From contig NZ_CALWXV010000005.1 in the NCBI RefSeq assembly GCF_944385615.1, positions 19,416-83,415 on the forward strand: DNA of 64,000 nucleotides, in the 5' to 3' direction. The notes below the pieces were generated by a model. That model was not told where the DNA came from, ran no database searches, and saw only the letters and a list, made by a program, of their open reading frames with translations. The translations under genes and the position numbers were made by a program. This DNA is from an uncultured Flavonifractor sp. (GTDB lineage Bacteria; Bacillota; Clostridia; Oscillospirales; Oscillospiraceae). Of this stretch, positions 30,310 to 40,000 are shown one piece after another; position 1 is the stretch's first letter, and every line of letters begins with the position of its first letter.

Positions 30310-30354
30310 CAAGGGTCTGCTGCAAACGTGTGCAGCAGGCCCTTGCTGTTTTTT
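30310..30354 (+). terminator. symporter terminator
   Basis: Fifteen-pair stem (30310-30324 with 30331-30345, one wobble), six-base loop, then CTGTTTTTT. Confidence 0.9.
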
Positions 30355-30410
30355 CCTCCTACAAGACCAGGGTAAGGGGTGTAAAATTTATCCGGGATGG
30401 CCCGGCTATA

Positions 30411-30439
30411 TTGGCAGGAAAAACGAAATGTGGTATGAT
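30411..30439 (+). promoter_or_regulatory. sigma-A promoter of galKTM
   Basis: TTGGCA (30411-30416), 17 bases, TATGAT (30434-30439). The leader of about 110 bases has a G+C hairpin (about 30503-30533) just before the galK ribosome site. Confidence 0.75.
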
Positions 30440-30553
30440 TAAAAAAATGCCCGCCGCGCATGGGGTGGGGATCGTACTCGGTGGAAAACTGAGAAAAAAT
30501 TGGGGGCGCCGCCCACAGATTGCGGTGCGCCCATGAGGGAAAGGGGAACCGTC

Positions 30554-31849
30554 ATGACAGAGATATCCGCGCTGCTTCAGGCACTGGAGGAAGGAAAGCT
30601 GGACCAGACGCTAAGCACCCTGAGCTGCCGGGGGGAGGCGGGACTGCCCGCCGCCCGGGCCAGAGTGGCCGCGTTGACCGAGGGCTATCGCAAGGCGTTT
30701 GGAAAGGGGGCGGAGGCCCAGGCCGCCATTTTGTCCGCACCGGGCCGCACCGAGATCTGCGGCAACCACACCGATCACCAGCGTGGCCGGGTGCTGGCTG
30801 CGGCGGTGAATCTGGACTTTCTGGCCTGCGCCGCCCCCAACGGCACCAACACCATCCGCTTCCAGTCGGAGGGCTGGCCTATGGTGGAGGTGACCCTGGA
30901 CGGAGACGGCCCCCGGGACGGGGAAAAGGAGAGCACCTATGCCCTGGTGCGGGGCATGGCCGACCGGGTGGCCCAGCTGGGCTATTCGGTGGGGGGCTTT
31001 GACGCCTATGCCGTCTCCGACGTGCTGCCCGGTTCCGGTCTGTCCTCTTCGGCGGCCTGTGAGGTGCTGCTGGGGGTCATCCTCAACCACCTGTTCTGTC
31101 AGGACAAGCTGGACCCGGTGGCCATTGCCCAGATGGGCCAGTACGCCGAAAACGTCTACTTCGGCAAGCCCAGCGGTCTGATGGACCAGATGGCCTCCTC
31201 GGTGGGCGGCGCCGTGGCCATCGACTTCGGCGACCCGGACAAGCCGCTCATCCGCCCCATGAAGGTGGACCTGAACGCTCAGGGCTACGCTCTGTGCATC
31301 ATCGACTCCGGGGCCGACCACGCCGACCTGACCGCCGAGTATGCCGCCATTCCCCAGGAGATGAAGGCGGTGGCCGCCTTCTTTGGCAAAGAGGTACTCC
31401 ATGAGGTGGCCGAAGAGGAGGTCTTTGCCAATATCCCCGCCCTGCGCAAGGAAGTGGGCGACCGGGCGGTGCTGCGGGCCCTCCACTTCTATGCCGACGA
31501 CAAGCGGGTGGCGCAGGAGGCCGACGCCCTGGAGCAGGGAGACTTTGACGCCTTCCTGGCCCTGGTCAAGGAGTCGGGCCAGTCCTCCTGGATGTACTTA
31601 CAGAACATCGCCCCCGCCGGTGCGGTACGGGAGCAGGCCATGGCGGTGGCCCTGGCGGCGGCCCAGCGGGCTCTGAACGGCAGAGGGGCCTTCCGGGTCC
31701 ACGGCGGCGGCTTTGCCGGTACCATTCAGGCTTTTGTGCCCCTGGACGGGCTGGAGGCCTTCCGCAGCCAGGTAGAGGCCGTGCTGGGCCAGGGGGCCTG
31801 TCATGTGCTGTCCATCCGCCCGGTGGGCGGCGCGGTGGTTTGGCCGTAA
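30554..31849 (+). CDS. galK: galactokinase
   Basis: GHMP-family kinase that phosphorylates galactose at C1, first enzyme of the Leloir pathway. The substrate-binding signature reads PGRTEICGNHTDHQRG, the ATP loop is LPGSGLSSSAACEV, and motif 3 is RVHGGGFAGTIQAFVP. Length 431 residues is slightly longer than E. coli GalK (382), owing to about 45 extra N-terminal residues typical of this clostridial form. The ATG at 30554 is chosen for its AAAGGGG site. Followed by galT after 20 bases. Confidence 0.94.
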   Translation: MTEISALLQALEEGKLDQTLSTLSCRGEAGLPAARARVAALTEGYRKAFGKGAEAQAAILSAPGRTEICGNHTDHQRGRVLAAAVNLDFLACAAPNGTNTIRFQSEGWPMVEVTLDGDGPRDGEKESTYALVRGMADRVAQLGYSVGGFDAYAVSDVLPGSGLSSSAACEVLLGVILNHLFCQDKLDPVAIAQMGQYAENVYFGKPSGLMDQMASSVGGAVAIDFGDPDKPLIRPMKVDLNAQGYALCIIDSGADHADLTAEYAAIPQEMKAVAAFFGKEVLHEVAEEEVFANIPALRKEVGDRAVLRALHFYADDKRVAQEADALEQGDFDAFLALVKESGQSSWMYLQNIAPAGAVREQAMAVALAAAQRALNGRGAFRVHGGGFAGTIQAFVPLDGLEAFRSQVEAVLGQGACHVLSIRPVGGAVVWP

Positions 31850-31869
31850 GGGATAAGGAGGAAAACATC

Positions 31870-33366
31870 ATGGAACGCAATGAAGCCATTTTTCAGCTGG
31901 TAACCTATGCCCTGCGCAAGGAATTGATTCAGCCCTGTGAGGAGCTCTGGGCAGTCAACACCCTGCTGGCCGCTTTGAAGCTGGACAGCTATACCCCGCC
32001 GGAGGGGGAAGCCCCGGCGGACATCGACCTGCCCGCTGTGTTGGACGCCCTGACCGACGACGCCTATGCCCGGGGTGTGCTGGAGGAAAACTCCATCGTC
32101 TACCGGGATCTGTTTGACACCGGCCTGATGGGGGCCCTCACCCCCCGGCCCGCCCAGGTCATTGCGCAATTCCAGGCCCTGCGGCAGGAGGACCCCAAGA
32201 AGGCCACCGACTGGTACTATCAGTTCAGCCAGGATACCAACTACATCCGCCGGGACCGGATCGCCAAGGACGTGCAGTGGAAGGCCCCCACCGAGTACGG
32301 CGAGCTGGACATCACCATCAACCTGTCCAAGCCGGAGAAGGACCCCAAGGCCATTGCCGCCGCCCGCAACCTGCCCGCCTCCGCCTATCCCCGGTGCCAG
32401 CTGTGCGCGGAGAACGAGGGATACGCCGGCCGGGTCAACCACCCCGCCCGGCAGAACCACCGCATCGTCCCCATCACCATCAACGACTCCCCCTGGTTCT
32501 TGCAGTACTCCCCCTACGTCTACTACAATGAGCACTGCATCTGTCTCAACAGCGTCCACACCCCCATGAAGATCGACAAGGCCTGCTTCGGCAAGCTGCT
32601 GGACTTTGTGGGGCAGTTCCCCCACTACTTTGTGGGCTCCAACGCTGACCTGCCCATCGTGGGCGGCTCCATCCTGGCCCACGACCACTTCCAGGGCGGC
32701 CGGTACACCTTCGCCATGGAAAAGGCCCCGGTGGAGACCCCCGTCACCTTCCCCGGCTATGAGGATGTACAGGCGGGCATCGTCAAGTGGCCCATGTCGG
32801 TGGTGCGTATCACCTGCGCCGACCCCCAGCGGCTCATTGACCTGGCCGACCATATCCTGACCCTGTGGCGGAGTTATACCGACGAGAGCGCCTTCATCTA
32901 CGCCGAGACCGACGGCGAACCCCACAACACCATCACCCCCATCGCCCGCCGCCGGGGGGAGGACTACGAGCTGGACCTGGTGCTGCGCAACAATATCACC
33001 ACCAAGGAGCACCCCCTGGGCGTCTATCACCCCCACGCCGAGCTCCACCACATCAAGAAGGAGAACATTGGCCTCATCGAGGTCATGGGTCTGGCCGTTC
33101 TCCCCGCCCGGCTCAAGACCGAGCTGGCGGCGGTGGCCGACAAGCTGTCCGCCGGAGCGGACCTGCGGGCCGATCCTCTCACCGCCGCCCACGCCGATTG
33201 GGCCGAGGGGTTCCAGGGCAAATACGACATCACCAAAGACAACGCGCTGGATGTGGTCTATAAGGAGACCGGCCTGGTCTTTGCCAAGGTGCTGGAGCAC
33301 GCCGGCGTGTATGCCCGCACGCCGGAGGGGAAGGAAGCCTTCCTGCGGTTCTTGAGAAAGGTGTGA
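31870..33366 (+). CDS. galT: UDP-glucose-hexose-1-phosphate uridylyltransferase (class II GalT)
   Basis: Exchanges UMP between UDP-glucose and galactose-1-phosphate. The 498-residue length and the motifs YPRCQLCAENEGYAGRVNHP and LAHDHFQGGRYTF identify the Firmicutes class II enzyme rather than the shorter HxHxH class. AAGGAGG precedes the ATG. GalM begins three bases after its stop. No UDP-galactose 4-epimerase (galE) is in this operon, so it must be supplied from elsewhere. Confidence 0.95.
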   Translation: MERNEAIFQLVTYALRKELIQPCEELWAVNTLLAALKLDSYTPPEGEAPADIDLPAVLDALTDDAYARGVLEENSIVYRDLFDTGLMGALTPRPAQVIAQFQALRQEDPKKATDWYYQFSQDTNYIRRDRIAKDVQWKAPTEYGELDITINLSKPEKDPKAIAAARNLPASAYPRCQLCAENEGYAGRVNHPARQNHRIVPITINDSPWFLQYSPYVYYNEHCICLNSVHTPMKIDKACFGKLLDFVGQFPHYFVGSNADLPIVGGSILAHDHFQGGRYTFAMEKAPVETPVTFPGYEDVQAGIVKWPMSVVRITCADPQRLIDLADHILTLWRSYTDESAFIYAETDGEPHNTITPIARRRGEDYELDLVLRNNITTKEHPLGVYHPHAELHHIKKENIGLIEVMGLAVLPARLKTELAAVADKLSAGADLRADPLTAAHADWAEGFQGKYDITKDNALDVVYKETGLVFAKVLEHAGVYARTPEGKEAFLRFLRKV

Positions 33367-33369
33367 CCC

Positions 33370-34401
33370 ATGGCAAAGTGGACAAAAGAACCCTTTGGCG
33401 TCACCGCCAGCGGAAAGGAAGTGGAGCAGTGGACCGCCCAGGCAGGTAACTACACCGCCAAGGTCCTCACCTACGGCGGTATCCTCCGCAGCTTTCAGGT
33501 GGAGGACCGGGACGTGGTGCTGGGATGCGACACTCTGGCGGCCTATGAGAAGCAGGACAAGTATTTCGGCGCTCTGGTGGGCCGGGTGGCCAATCGCATT
33601 GGCGGAGCGGCCTTCGACCTGAACGGGGTCCACTATCCGCTGGCGGTCAACAACGGCCCCAACTGCCTCCACGGCGGCATCCACGGCTTCCACCAGGCGG
33701 TGTGGCAGGCACAGGTGCGGGAGGACAAGCTGGTGCTCTCTCTCACCAGTCCCGACGGAGAGGAGGGCTTCCCCGGTATCCTCCAGGTACAGGTCAGCTA
33801 CGATCTGACCGCTGACGGGGCCCTTACCCTGGATTACTGGGCCAAAAGCGATCAGGATACCCTGTGTAATCTGACCAACCACAGCTATTTCAACCTGATG
33901 GGCCACGCCTACGGCTCCCTGGAGGGCCAGCGGGTACAGGTCTATGCCAGCGCCATCACCGAGAATGACCCCGACAGCACCCCCACCGGCGCACTGCTGG
34001 CGGTGGACGGCACCCCCTTTGATCTGCGGATCCCCCGGGAGTTTTTGCAGGGGCTGGCTATGGAGCACCCCCAGCTCACCCTGGGCAACGGCTACGACCA
34101 CAATTTTGTGCTGCGGACCCAGCCGGTGTCCCCTCTGGGGCTGGCGGCCCGGGTCACCGGCGGCGGCCTGTGTCTGGAGTGCTACACCACCCAGCCCGGT
34201 CTTCAGCTCTACACCGCCAACTATCTGGACGGAGAGCCCGGCAAGGACGGGGCGGTATATGGGCCTCGTTCGGCCTTCTGCCTGGAGACCCAGGGGTGGC
34301 CCGACGCCATCCACCACAGCGCCTTCCCCAGCCCCATCCTGCGGGCGGGCGAGGAGTACCGCCACACCACCGTTTACCGGCTGGCCACCCTGTCCGGCTA
34401 A
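33370..34401 (+). CDS. galM: aldose 1-epimerase (mutarotase)
   Basis: Interconverts alpha and beta anomers of galactose, feeding galactokinase. The 343-residue beta-sandwich has the catalytic His in LTNHSYFNLMGH and the catalytic Glu in AFCLETQGWPDA, plus the GGHGFH-type substrate loop (LHGGIHGFH). Third gene of the gal operon with an AAAGG site formed by the end of galT; a strong terminator follows. Confidence 0.95.
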   Translation: MAKWTKEPFGVTASGKEVEQWTAQAGNYTAKVLTYGGILRSFQVEDRDVVLGCDTLAAYEKQDKYFGALVGRVANRIGGAAFDLNGVHYPLAVNNGPNCLHGGIHGFHQAVWQAQVREDKLVLSLTSPDGEEGFPGILQVQVSYDLTADGALTLDYWAKSDQDTLCNLTNHSYFNLMGHAYGSLEGQRVQVYASAITENDPDSTPTGALLAVDGTPFDLRIPREFLQGLAMEHPQLTLGNGYDHNFVLRTQPVSPLGLAARVTGGGLCLECYTTQPGLQLYTANYLDGEPGKDGAVYGPRSAFCLETQGWPDAIHHSAFPSPILRAGEEYRHTTVYRLATLSG

Positions 34402-34418
34402 ACAGCCCTATCCTACAC

Positions 34419-34455
34419 AAAAGCCTGACCTGCCGCACGGCAGGTCAGGCTTTTT
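34419..34455. terminator. bidirectional terminator after galM
   Basis: Perfect 16-base stem (34419-34434 with 34439-34454) flanked by A and T runs. Confidence 0.92.
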
Positions 34456-34459
34456 CTGT

Positions 34460-35413
34460 TCAAAGAGTATTGGTGTCCAGCAGGTTCTCCCGCTCCCGGT
34501 CCATCTGGGCCAAGCGCTCGTCCAGATCCTGCCGGGCGGCGGTGAGGGAGCGCAAGGCGGCGGTCAGCTTCATCCGGGCCTCCGATATCCCATACTGGGC
34601 CTTTTTGATGCTGGACTGGACATACCAGTCGGAGAAAATGTCGTCAAAAAAGTAGTCGGCAAAGGTGGCGAACTCCCCAATCTGGATGCTGGGCACCTCC
34701 AGACGGCCCACGTCGGCCAGTTCAGTACGGAAGTCGGACAAAGCCCGCTGGGCGGCCCGGATGCTGGACTGGGCGCTGTCCAGCCGGTCGTGCTTGGCCA
34801 TAGTGGCGACGAGCCCACCCCCCAGCATATCCCAGGTCCCCCAGCTCCGGGCGCTGTCCAGATCGTCCTGGACATGGCCCAACAGGCGCTTGGCGTTTTC
34901 TCCGGCGGAGATGGCCTCCCTCAGCTCCTTTTGCTGGTGGAGCAGCTCTGTCTGTTCCCGGTCCAGCGCCACCAGCCGCTCTCCCCGGGGGCCTCCCATG
35001 GATTTGACCAGCTGAGCCTTCTCTTCCCACAGGTCCTCCAGCTGGCTGGGGGCGGAGAGCAGGCCCTCCCGCTCCCGGATCAGATCGCTTAACTTGCGCT
35101 CCAGATAGTCCAGATCAGACCGGGCCTGTTCATACTGGCATTTGGCGGCCATGGCCTCCCTTCGCTCCTGGTCCAGCCGCTCCTCCTTGTCCCCGGTGAG
35201 GGAGAGCAGCAGAGCCCGCAGTCCTCCCTTTTCCAGCTTGTCCACATCGTCCTGCTCCTTGCGGAAGATGGCGGCGGTCTCCTCCACCTTGGCCTGCCGC
35301 TCTCCCCGCTGGCGGTAGAGCTCTTCAATCTGGGCGGCCAGCTGCTTCCGGCGGGCCTCGGCGGCGGTAAGCCGCGCGATGGCCTGGTCGATCTCCTGTA
35401 GGCGCTCTCTCAT
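34460..35413 (-). CDS. coiled-coil protein of unknown function
   Basis: A 317-residue soluble protein made almost entirely of long charged helices (heptads through about 1-75, 100-140 and 150-200), with one Gly-rich break (GTWDMLGGGLVATMAKHDRLD) and a more globular segment FATFADYFFDDIFSDWYVQSS near 245. No membrane segment or signal. The ATG at 35413 has a GGGGAGG site. It is a lone minus-strand gene between gal and tex. The Gly-containing break resembles that of proteins binding membranes or cytoskeletal partners, but I cannot assign a function. Confidence 0.75.
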   Translation of the reverse strand: MRERLQEIDQAIARLTAAEARRKQLAAQIEELYRQRGERQAKVEETAAIFRKEQDDVDKLEKGGLRALLLSLTGDKEERLDQERREAMAAKCQYEQARSDLDYLERKLSDLIREREGLLSAPSQLEDLWEEKAQLVKSMGGPRGERLVALDREQTELLHQQKELREAISAGENAKRLLGHVQDDLDSARSWGTWDMLGGGLVATMAKHDRLDSAQSSIRAAQRALSDFRTELADVGRLEVPSIQIGEFATFADYFFDDIFSDWYVQSSIKKAQYGISEARMKLTAALRSLTAARQDLDERLAQMDRERENLLDTNTL

Positions 35414-35537
35414 TCTATCCTCCCCTTTCTCCCTTGATTTTACACAGACCGCTTCCATTGGGCAAGGAAAACCGCTGGACTTGCCAGTAAAAACCGGGTA
35501 AAATATGGGTTACAACGCTTTTACAAAGGAGAGGCCT

Positions 35538-37709
35538 ATGGACGCCATCATTCAGATACTGGCCCGGGAACTGGGCCAAAAGGAAACCTACATTCAAAAC
35601 GTGGTGGAGCTCATCGACGAGGGCAACACCATTCCCTTTATCGCCCGCTACCGCAAAGAGCTCCACGGAGCCATGGACGACACCACCCTGCGCACCCTGG
35701 CCGACCGGCTGCAATACCTGCGCAACCTGGACAAGCGGCGGGCGGAGGTCAAGGCCGCCATTGAAAACCAGGGCAAGCTGACCGAGGAGCTGTCCGCCGC
35801 CATTGACGCAGCTGCCACCCTGGCGGAGGTGGAGGACCTGTACCGTCCTTACAAGCAGAAGCGGCGCACCCGGGCCACCATGGCAAAGGAAAAGGGACTG
35901 GAGCCCCTGGCCGACCTGCTCTTTGCCCAGGCCATGGACGACCCCGCCCCGGAACAGGCCGCCCAGGACTACATCGACCCCGAGAAGGGGGTGGAGACGA
36001 CGGAAGCCGCCCTCCAGGGGGCCAGCGATATCATTGCCGAGCAGATCTCCGACGACGCCAATATCCGCAAGCTGCTGCGGGAGCTGGTGTGGAAAAAGGG
36101 CTGTCTGGTGTCCGCCGCCGCGGCCAAGGAGCCGGAGGACACGGTGTACCGGCTGTATTACGACTTCAAAGCCCCTCTGAACCGGGTCCAGGGCCATCAG
36201 GTGCTGGCCATCAACCGGGGCGAGCGGGAAGAGGTGCTGAAAGTAGGGGTGGATATGGACCGGGAAGCCGCCCTGATCCCCGTCCGGCGGCAGGTGCTCC
36301 GCCCCGGCGCCCCCGCCATGGCCTTTGTACGCGCCGCCGCCGAGGATGCCTATGACCGGCTGATCTGGCCCTCGGTGGAGCGGGAAATGCGCAATCTCCT
36401 CACCGAGCAGGCCGACGAGGGGGCTATCAAGATGTTCGGCCTCAACCTCAAGCCCCTGCTGATGCAGCCGCCGGTAAAGGGCTTTGTCACCATGGGCCTG
36501 GACCCGGGCTACCGCAACGGCTGCAAAGTGGCGGTGGTGGACGGCACCGGCAAGGTGCTGGACACGGCGGTGGTCTATCCCACCTTCAGCGAGAAGAAAA
36601 AGCAGGAGGCCATTGAAATACTGGCCGGGCTCATCCGTAAGCACGGGGTGGCCCATATCGCCATCGGCAACGGCACCGCCAGCCGGGAGACCGAACAGAT
36701 GACGGTGGAGCTCATCAAGCAGCTGGGGGGCGGGGTGAGCTATATGATCGTCAACGAGGCGGGGGCCAGCGTCTATTCCGCCTCCAAGCTGGCGGCGGAG
36801 GAGTTCCCCGACTACGACGTGAACCTGCGAAGCGCCGTATCCATTGCCCGGCGGCTTCAGGACCCCCTGGCCGAGCTGGTAAAGATCGACCCCAAGTCCA
36901 TCGGCGTGGGCCAGTACCAGCACGACATGCCCCAGGCCCGGCTGGACGAGACGTTGGAGGGCGTGGTGGAGGACTGCGTCAACGCGGTGGGTGTGGACCT
37001 GAACACCGCCTCCGCTCCCCTTTTGTCCTATGTGGCGGGTCTGAACAACACCACCGCCAAAAACATCGTCAAGTACCGGGAGGAAAACGGCGTCTTTACC
37101 ACCCGCAAGGGAGTTCTGAAGGTGCCCAAGCTGGGGCCCAAGGCCTTTGAGCAGTGCGCTGGATTTCTGCGGGTGCCTGAGAGCAAGAACGTGCTGGACC
37201 ACACCGGAGTCCACCCGGAGAGCTATGAGGCGGCCCAGAAGCTGCTGGAGCTGTGCGGCTACACCCTGAAAGATGTGGCGGCGGGCGGCCTTTCGGAGCT
37301 GGGAGAGCGGGTGGAGCACTATGGCCCGGAGCAGGCGGCTCAGGCCTGCGGCGTGGGCCTGCCCACCCTGCGGGATATTGTAAAGGAGCTGCTCAAGCCC
37401 GGCCGGGACCCCCGGGACGAGCTGCCCAAGCCCATCCTGCGCACCGATGTGATGGAGATGAAGGACCTGAAGTCGGGGATGGAGCTGACCGGCACCGTGC
37501 GCAACGTCATCGACTTTGGGGTGTTTGTGGACATCGGGGTCCACCAGGACGGGCTGGTCCACATCTCTCAGCTGTCCAGCCGCCGGGTGCGCCACCCCAG
37601 CGAGGTATGCGCCGTGGGGGATATCGTCACCGTCTGGGTGCTGGAGGTGGACGAAAAGAAGAAGCGCATCGGCCTGACCATGAAAAAGCCGAAGGAGGGG
37701 ACGGTATGA
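35538..37709 (+). CDS. tex: Tex family RNA-binding transcription accessory protein
   Basis: Nucleic-acid-binding protein of 723 residues with the full Tex order: N-terminal helical/HTH region (IPFIARYRKELHGAMDD), YqgF/RNase-H-like domain from about 320 (GLDPGYRNGCKVAVVDGTG), helix-hairpin-helix repeats (about 490-560, LNNTTAKNIVKYREENG) and a C-terminal S1 domain (about 640-710, GTVRNVIDFGVFVDIGVHQDG). ATG at 35538 follows AAGGAGAGG. The stop overlaps the next ATG by four bases. Confidence 0.96.
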   Translation: MDAIIQILARELGQKETYIQNVVELIDEGNTIPFIARYRKELHGAMDDTTLRTLADRLQYLRNLDKRRAEVKAAIENQGKLTEELSAAIDAAATLAEVEDLYRPYKQKRRTRATMAKEKGLEPLADLLFAQAMDDPAPEQAAQDYIDPEKGVETTEAALQGASDIIAEQISDDANIRKLLRELVWKKGCLVSAAAAKEPEDTVYRLYYDFKAPLNRVQGHQVLAINRGEREEVLKVGVDMDREAALIPVRRQVLRPGAPAMAFVRAAAEDAYDRLIWPSVEREMRNLLTEQADEGAIKMFGLNLKPLLMQPPVKGFVTMGLDPGYRNGCKVAVVDGTGKVLDTAVVYPTFSEKKKQEAIEILAGLIRKHGVAHIAIGNGTASRETEQMTVELIKQLGGGVSYMIVNEAGASVYSASKLAAEEFPDYDVNLRSAVSIARRLQDPLAELVKIDPKSIGVGQYQHDMPQARLDETLEGVVEDCVNAVGVDLNTASAPLLSYVAGLNNTTAKNIVKYREENGVFTTRKGVLKVPKLGPKAFEQCAGFLRVPESKNVLDHTGVHPESYEAAQKLLELCGYTLKDVAAGGLSELGERVEHYGPEQAAQACGVGLPTLRDIVKELLKPGRDPRDELPKPILRTDVMEMKDLKSGMELTGTVRNVIDFGVFVDIGVHQDGLVHISQLSSRRVRHPSEVCAVGDIVTVWVLEVDEKKKRIGLTMKKPKEGTV

Positions 37710-38083
37710 TCCTCAGCTTTGAAGCGGCGGGCGACCTGCTGGACCAGATGGCGGAGGAGTTCCCCGAGGCATTTTACCGGGACCTGAACGGCGGCATCTC
37801 CCTGCTGCCCCAGGCCAAGGAGGACCCGGAGGGCACGCTGGAGGACCTCTATATCATGGGAGAGTACCACAACGACATGATGGGCCGGTACATCAACCTC
37901 TATTACGGCTCCTTCGCCGCTCTGGCGGAGCGGGAGGACTGGACCGAGGAGGACTGGGAGGACGAGCTGTACACCACCCTCTCCCATGAGTTCACCCACC
38001 ATGTGGAGGGTCTGGCTGGCGAGCGCGGCCTGGAGATCAAGGACGAGCTGGAGATGGAGGAATACCGCAGAGAGCAAACCTGA
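37706..38083 (+). CDS. small zincin-type metallopeptidase
   Basis: A 125-residue protein of the zincin_1 type (DUF1025). HExxH is H94-E95-F96-T97-H98 (SHEFTHHVEGL), following a conserved YYGSF strand. The family's third metal ligand comes shortly after (ELEMEEY region). Translationally coupled to tex through an ATGA overlap. Substrate unknown; the pairing with tex may only reflect shared expression. Confidence 0.85.
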   Translation: MILSFEAAGDLLDQMAEEFPEAFYRDLNGGISLLPQAKEDPEGTLEDLYIMGEYHNDMMGRYINLYYGSFAALAEREDWTEEDWEDELYTTLSHEFTHHVEGLAGERGLEIKDELEMEEYRREQT

Positions 38084-38098
38084 CAAAACCGGATCTAT

Positions 38099-38157
38099 AA
38101 AAAGCCGCCCCGGAGAGACACATGAAATGTGTTCTTCTCCAGGGCGGCTTGTTTTTT
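38099..38157. terminator. bidirectional terminator between the zincin gene and sdaAA
   Basis: Composite hairpin: AAGCCGCCC/GGGCGGCTT outer stem (38102-38110 with 38142-38150), GGAGA/TCTCC middle and ACACAT/ATGTGT inner stem, then GTTTTTT. Confidence 0.9.
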
Positions 38158-38160
38158 GAT

Positions 38161-39030
38161 TTATGGACAGCACCCGCAGCGCTGGCAGGCGGAGGGAGCG
38201 GTGGCACAGCCTCCCAGGGCGGTCTCCCGCAGCTCGGCGGGAATTCGGCGGCCTACCCGGTACATGGCGGACAGCATCTCGTCAAAGGGAATGAGCTGCC
38301 AGACGCCGCTGAGGGCGATCTCCGCGGCGATGAGGGCGTTTGCCACACCCGCGGCATTGCGGTTTTGACAGGGGTATTCCACCAGCCCGCCCACCGGGTC
38401 GCACACCAGGCCCAGCATATTCATGAGCACGGTGGAGGCGGCGCTGAGGCACTGTTCCGGCTCCCCGCCCATCAGCTCCACCGCAGCGGAGGCGGCCATG
38501 GCGGCGGCAACGCCCACCTCAGCCTGGCAGCCGCCCACCGCGCCCGCCACCGTGGCGTTGCGCATGGCCAGATACCCGATGGCCCCGGCGTTGAATAGCC
38601 CGTCGATCAGCCGCTCGTCCGAGATGTGGAAGATCTCCTGTAAAGCCAGCAGCAGACCGGGCACCACGCCGGAAGAACCGGCGGTGGGAGCGGCTACAAT
38701 GAGGCCCATGGAGGCGTTGACCTCCAGCACAGCCATGGCGTAGGTGATGGCCTTTTGAAGCACCGGCCCGCAGATGTCCTCCTTCTGGGCTGCATGGGCG
38801 GTCAGACGCTTTGCCTCGCCGCCGATGAGCCCACCCATGGACCGGACCGGATGCTCTAGAGGAATGGTGGCCGACTGGCGCATGATCTCCAGCACCCTTG
38901 TCATGCGCCGGGTGACCGTCTCCACCGTGGTCTCCCCCAGCACACACTCCCGGCGGCGCATGATCTCAGAGATGGAACAGCCCTCCTGCTGGCACAGAGC
39001 CAGCAGTTCATTGGCATTTTTGAAGTTCAT
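38161..39030 (-). CDS. sdaAA: L-serine ammonia-lyase, alpha subunit
   Basis: Iron-sulfur subunit of the anaerobe-type two-subunit L-serine dehydratase, converting serine to pyruvate and ammonia. The cluster cysteines are in DICGPV, LVCDPVGGLVEYPC, and the glycine-rich active-site run AAPTAGSSGVVPG is present. The tail ends with CQRCGCC, a Cys-rich end. Length 289 residues. It starts 12 bases after sdaAB on the same strand with AAGGAGG. The enzyme makes enamine intermediates that RidA would handle. Confidence 0.95.
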   Translation of the reverse strand: MNFKNANELLALCQQEGCSISEIMRRRECVLGETTVETVTRRMTRVLEIMRQSATIPLEHPVRSMGGLIGGEAKRLTAHAAQKEDICGPVLQKAITYAMAVLEVNASMGLIVAAPTAGSSGVVPGLLLALQEIFHISDERLIDGLFNAGAIGYLAMRNATVAGAVGGCQAEVGVAAAMAASAAVELMGGEPEQCLSAASTVLMNMLGLVCDPVGGLVEYPCQNRNAAGVANALIAAEIALSGVWQLIPFDEMLSAMYRVGRRIPAELRETALGGCATAPSACQRCGCCP

Positions 39031-39042
39031 GACAGCGCCTCC

Positions 39043-39714
39043 TTACGACTGGACGATCATCACGTCCCGGACATGGGGATTGGTTTTCAGCTCTCCGGCA
39101 ATGCCCTCGGGCAGGGTGCCGTCCGACTCAATGATACTGTACGCCGTATCCCCCTTGCCCTCCCGGAACAGGCGCATGAAGGCGATGTTGACGTTGTGGT
39201 CGCTGAGGACCTTGGTGATATGGGCCACCACCCCGGGCTTGTCCTGATGGACCGCGATGACCGAGGCGTATTCCCCGGTAAAATCCACGTGGACGCCGTT
39301 GATCCGCACAATACGCACCTTTCCGCCGCCCAGAGACTCCCCCCGCACAGTCATACGCTGCCCGGCGGCGTTTTCCATACGGATATCCACCGTATTGGGG
39401 TGGACCTCTGTCTTCGTCTCGTCAGGGGTGAAGGAGAAGGCCAGCCCCCGCTCCTCAGCAATCCGGAAGGAGTCCCGGATGGACAGATCATCGGTAGGAA
39501 AACCCATGATCCCGCCCAGCAGGGCCCGGTCGGTACCGTGTCCACGATAGGTCTTGGCGAAGGAGCCGTAGAGGGTAAAATCCACCTGTTTCAGCGGCGG
39601 GGCCAGCAGCTTGTGGGCCAGGTTGGCGATGACCACCGCTCCGGCGGTGTGGGAGCTGGAGGGGCCAATCATATTGGGGCCCAGTACGTCAAACACGCTG
39701 ATAAACGACATCAA
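39043..39714 (-). CDS. sdaAB: L-serine ammonia-lyase, beta subunit
   Basis: Partner subunit of 223 residues. The N-terminal catalytic-support domain has VLGPNMIGPSSSHTAGA and the conserved GHGTDRALLGGIMGF. The C-terminal ACT domain (about 148-220, VIAVHQDKPGVVAHITKVLSDHNVNI) probably senses serine. Start at ATG-ATG 39714 behind AAGGAGTG. Upstream lies a 300-base region full of hairpins. Confidence 0.95.
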   Translation of the reverse strand: MMSFISVFDVLGPNMIGPSSSHTAGAVVIANLAHKLLAPPLKQVDFTLYGSFAKTYRGHGTDRALLGGIMGFPTDDLSIRDSFRIAEERGLAFSFTPDETKTEVHPNTVDIRMENAAGQRMTVRGESLGGGKVRIVRINGVHVDFTGEYASVIAVHQDKPGVVAHITKVLSDHNVNIAFMRLFREGKGDTAYSIIESDGTLPEGIAGELKTNPHVRDVMIVQS

Positions 39715-39752
39715 ATCACTCCTTGCGGCGGAAATGTGGGCAGCAATACAGA

Positions 39753-40000
39753 AACGGCCGCCGAACGGCGGCCGTTAGCTTCTCAAACAAGCCTCGCAGA
39801 GTTCCGCCGCCCGCAGGCGGCGGAATCAAATCAGAATCCGTCCTTTCCGGGGACATGCGCCTCGGAAAGGACACTTCTCATGACGAATGGGGTGACAATT
39901 TCGCAAGAAATCGAGCCCCATCCGTCATGCAGCCCTTTGTCGAAAAAGACCTACAGTCTTTTTCGACAGTTTCAAACGGCCGCCAAACGGCGGCCGTTTG
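39753..40000. repeat. non-coding block of six consecutive inverted repeats
   Basis: The 303-base gap between sdaAB and pyk holds no gene but six back-to-back hairpins. They are 39753-39762/39767-39776; 39802-39811/39816-39825; 39840-39849/39863-39872; 39880-39892/39916-39928 (one mismatch, with an inner ATTTC/GAAAT hairpin); 39938-39950/39956-39968; and 39973-39984/39989-40000. The first and last share CGGCCGCC/GGCGGCCG arms, as if they bounded one element. The last one or two may terminate pyk. The block could be a REP/BIME-like or MITE-like element. Confidence 0.75.

Noticed and set aside
39753-40000. CRISPR array
   Set aside because: The hairpins differ from one another in sequence and spacing; there are no regular repeats and spacers and no cas genes.
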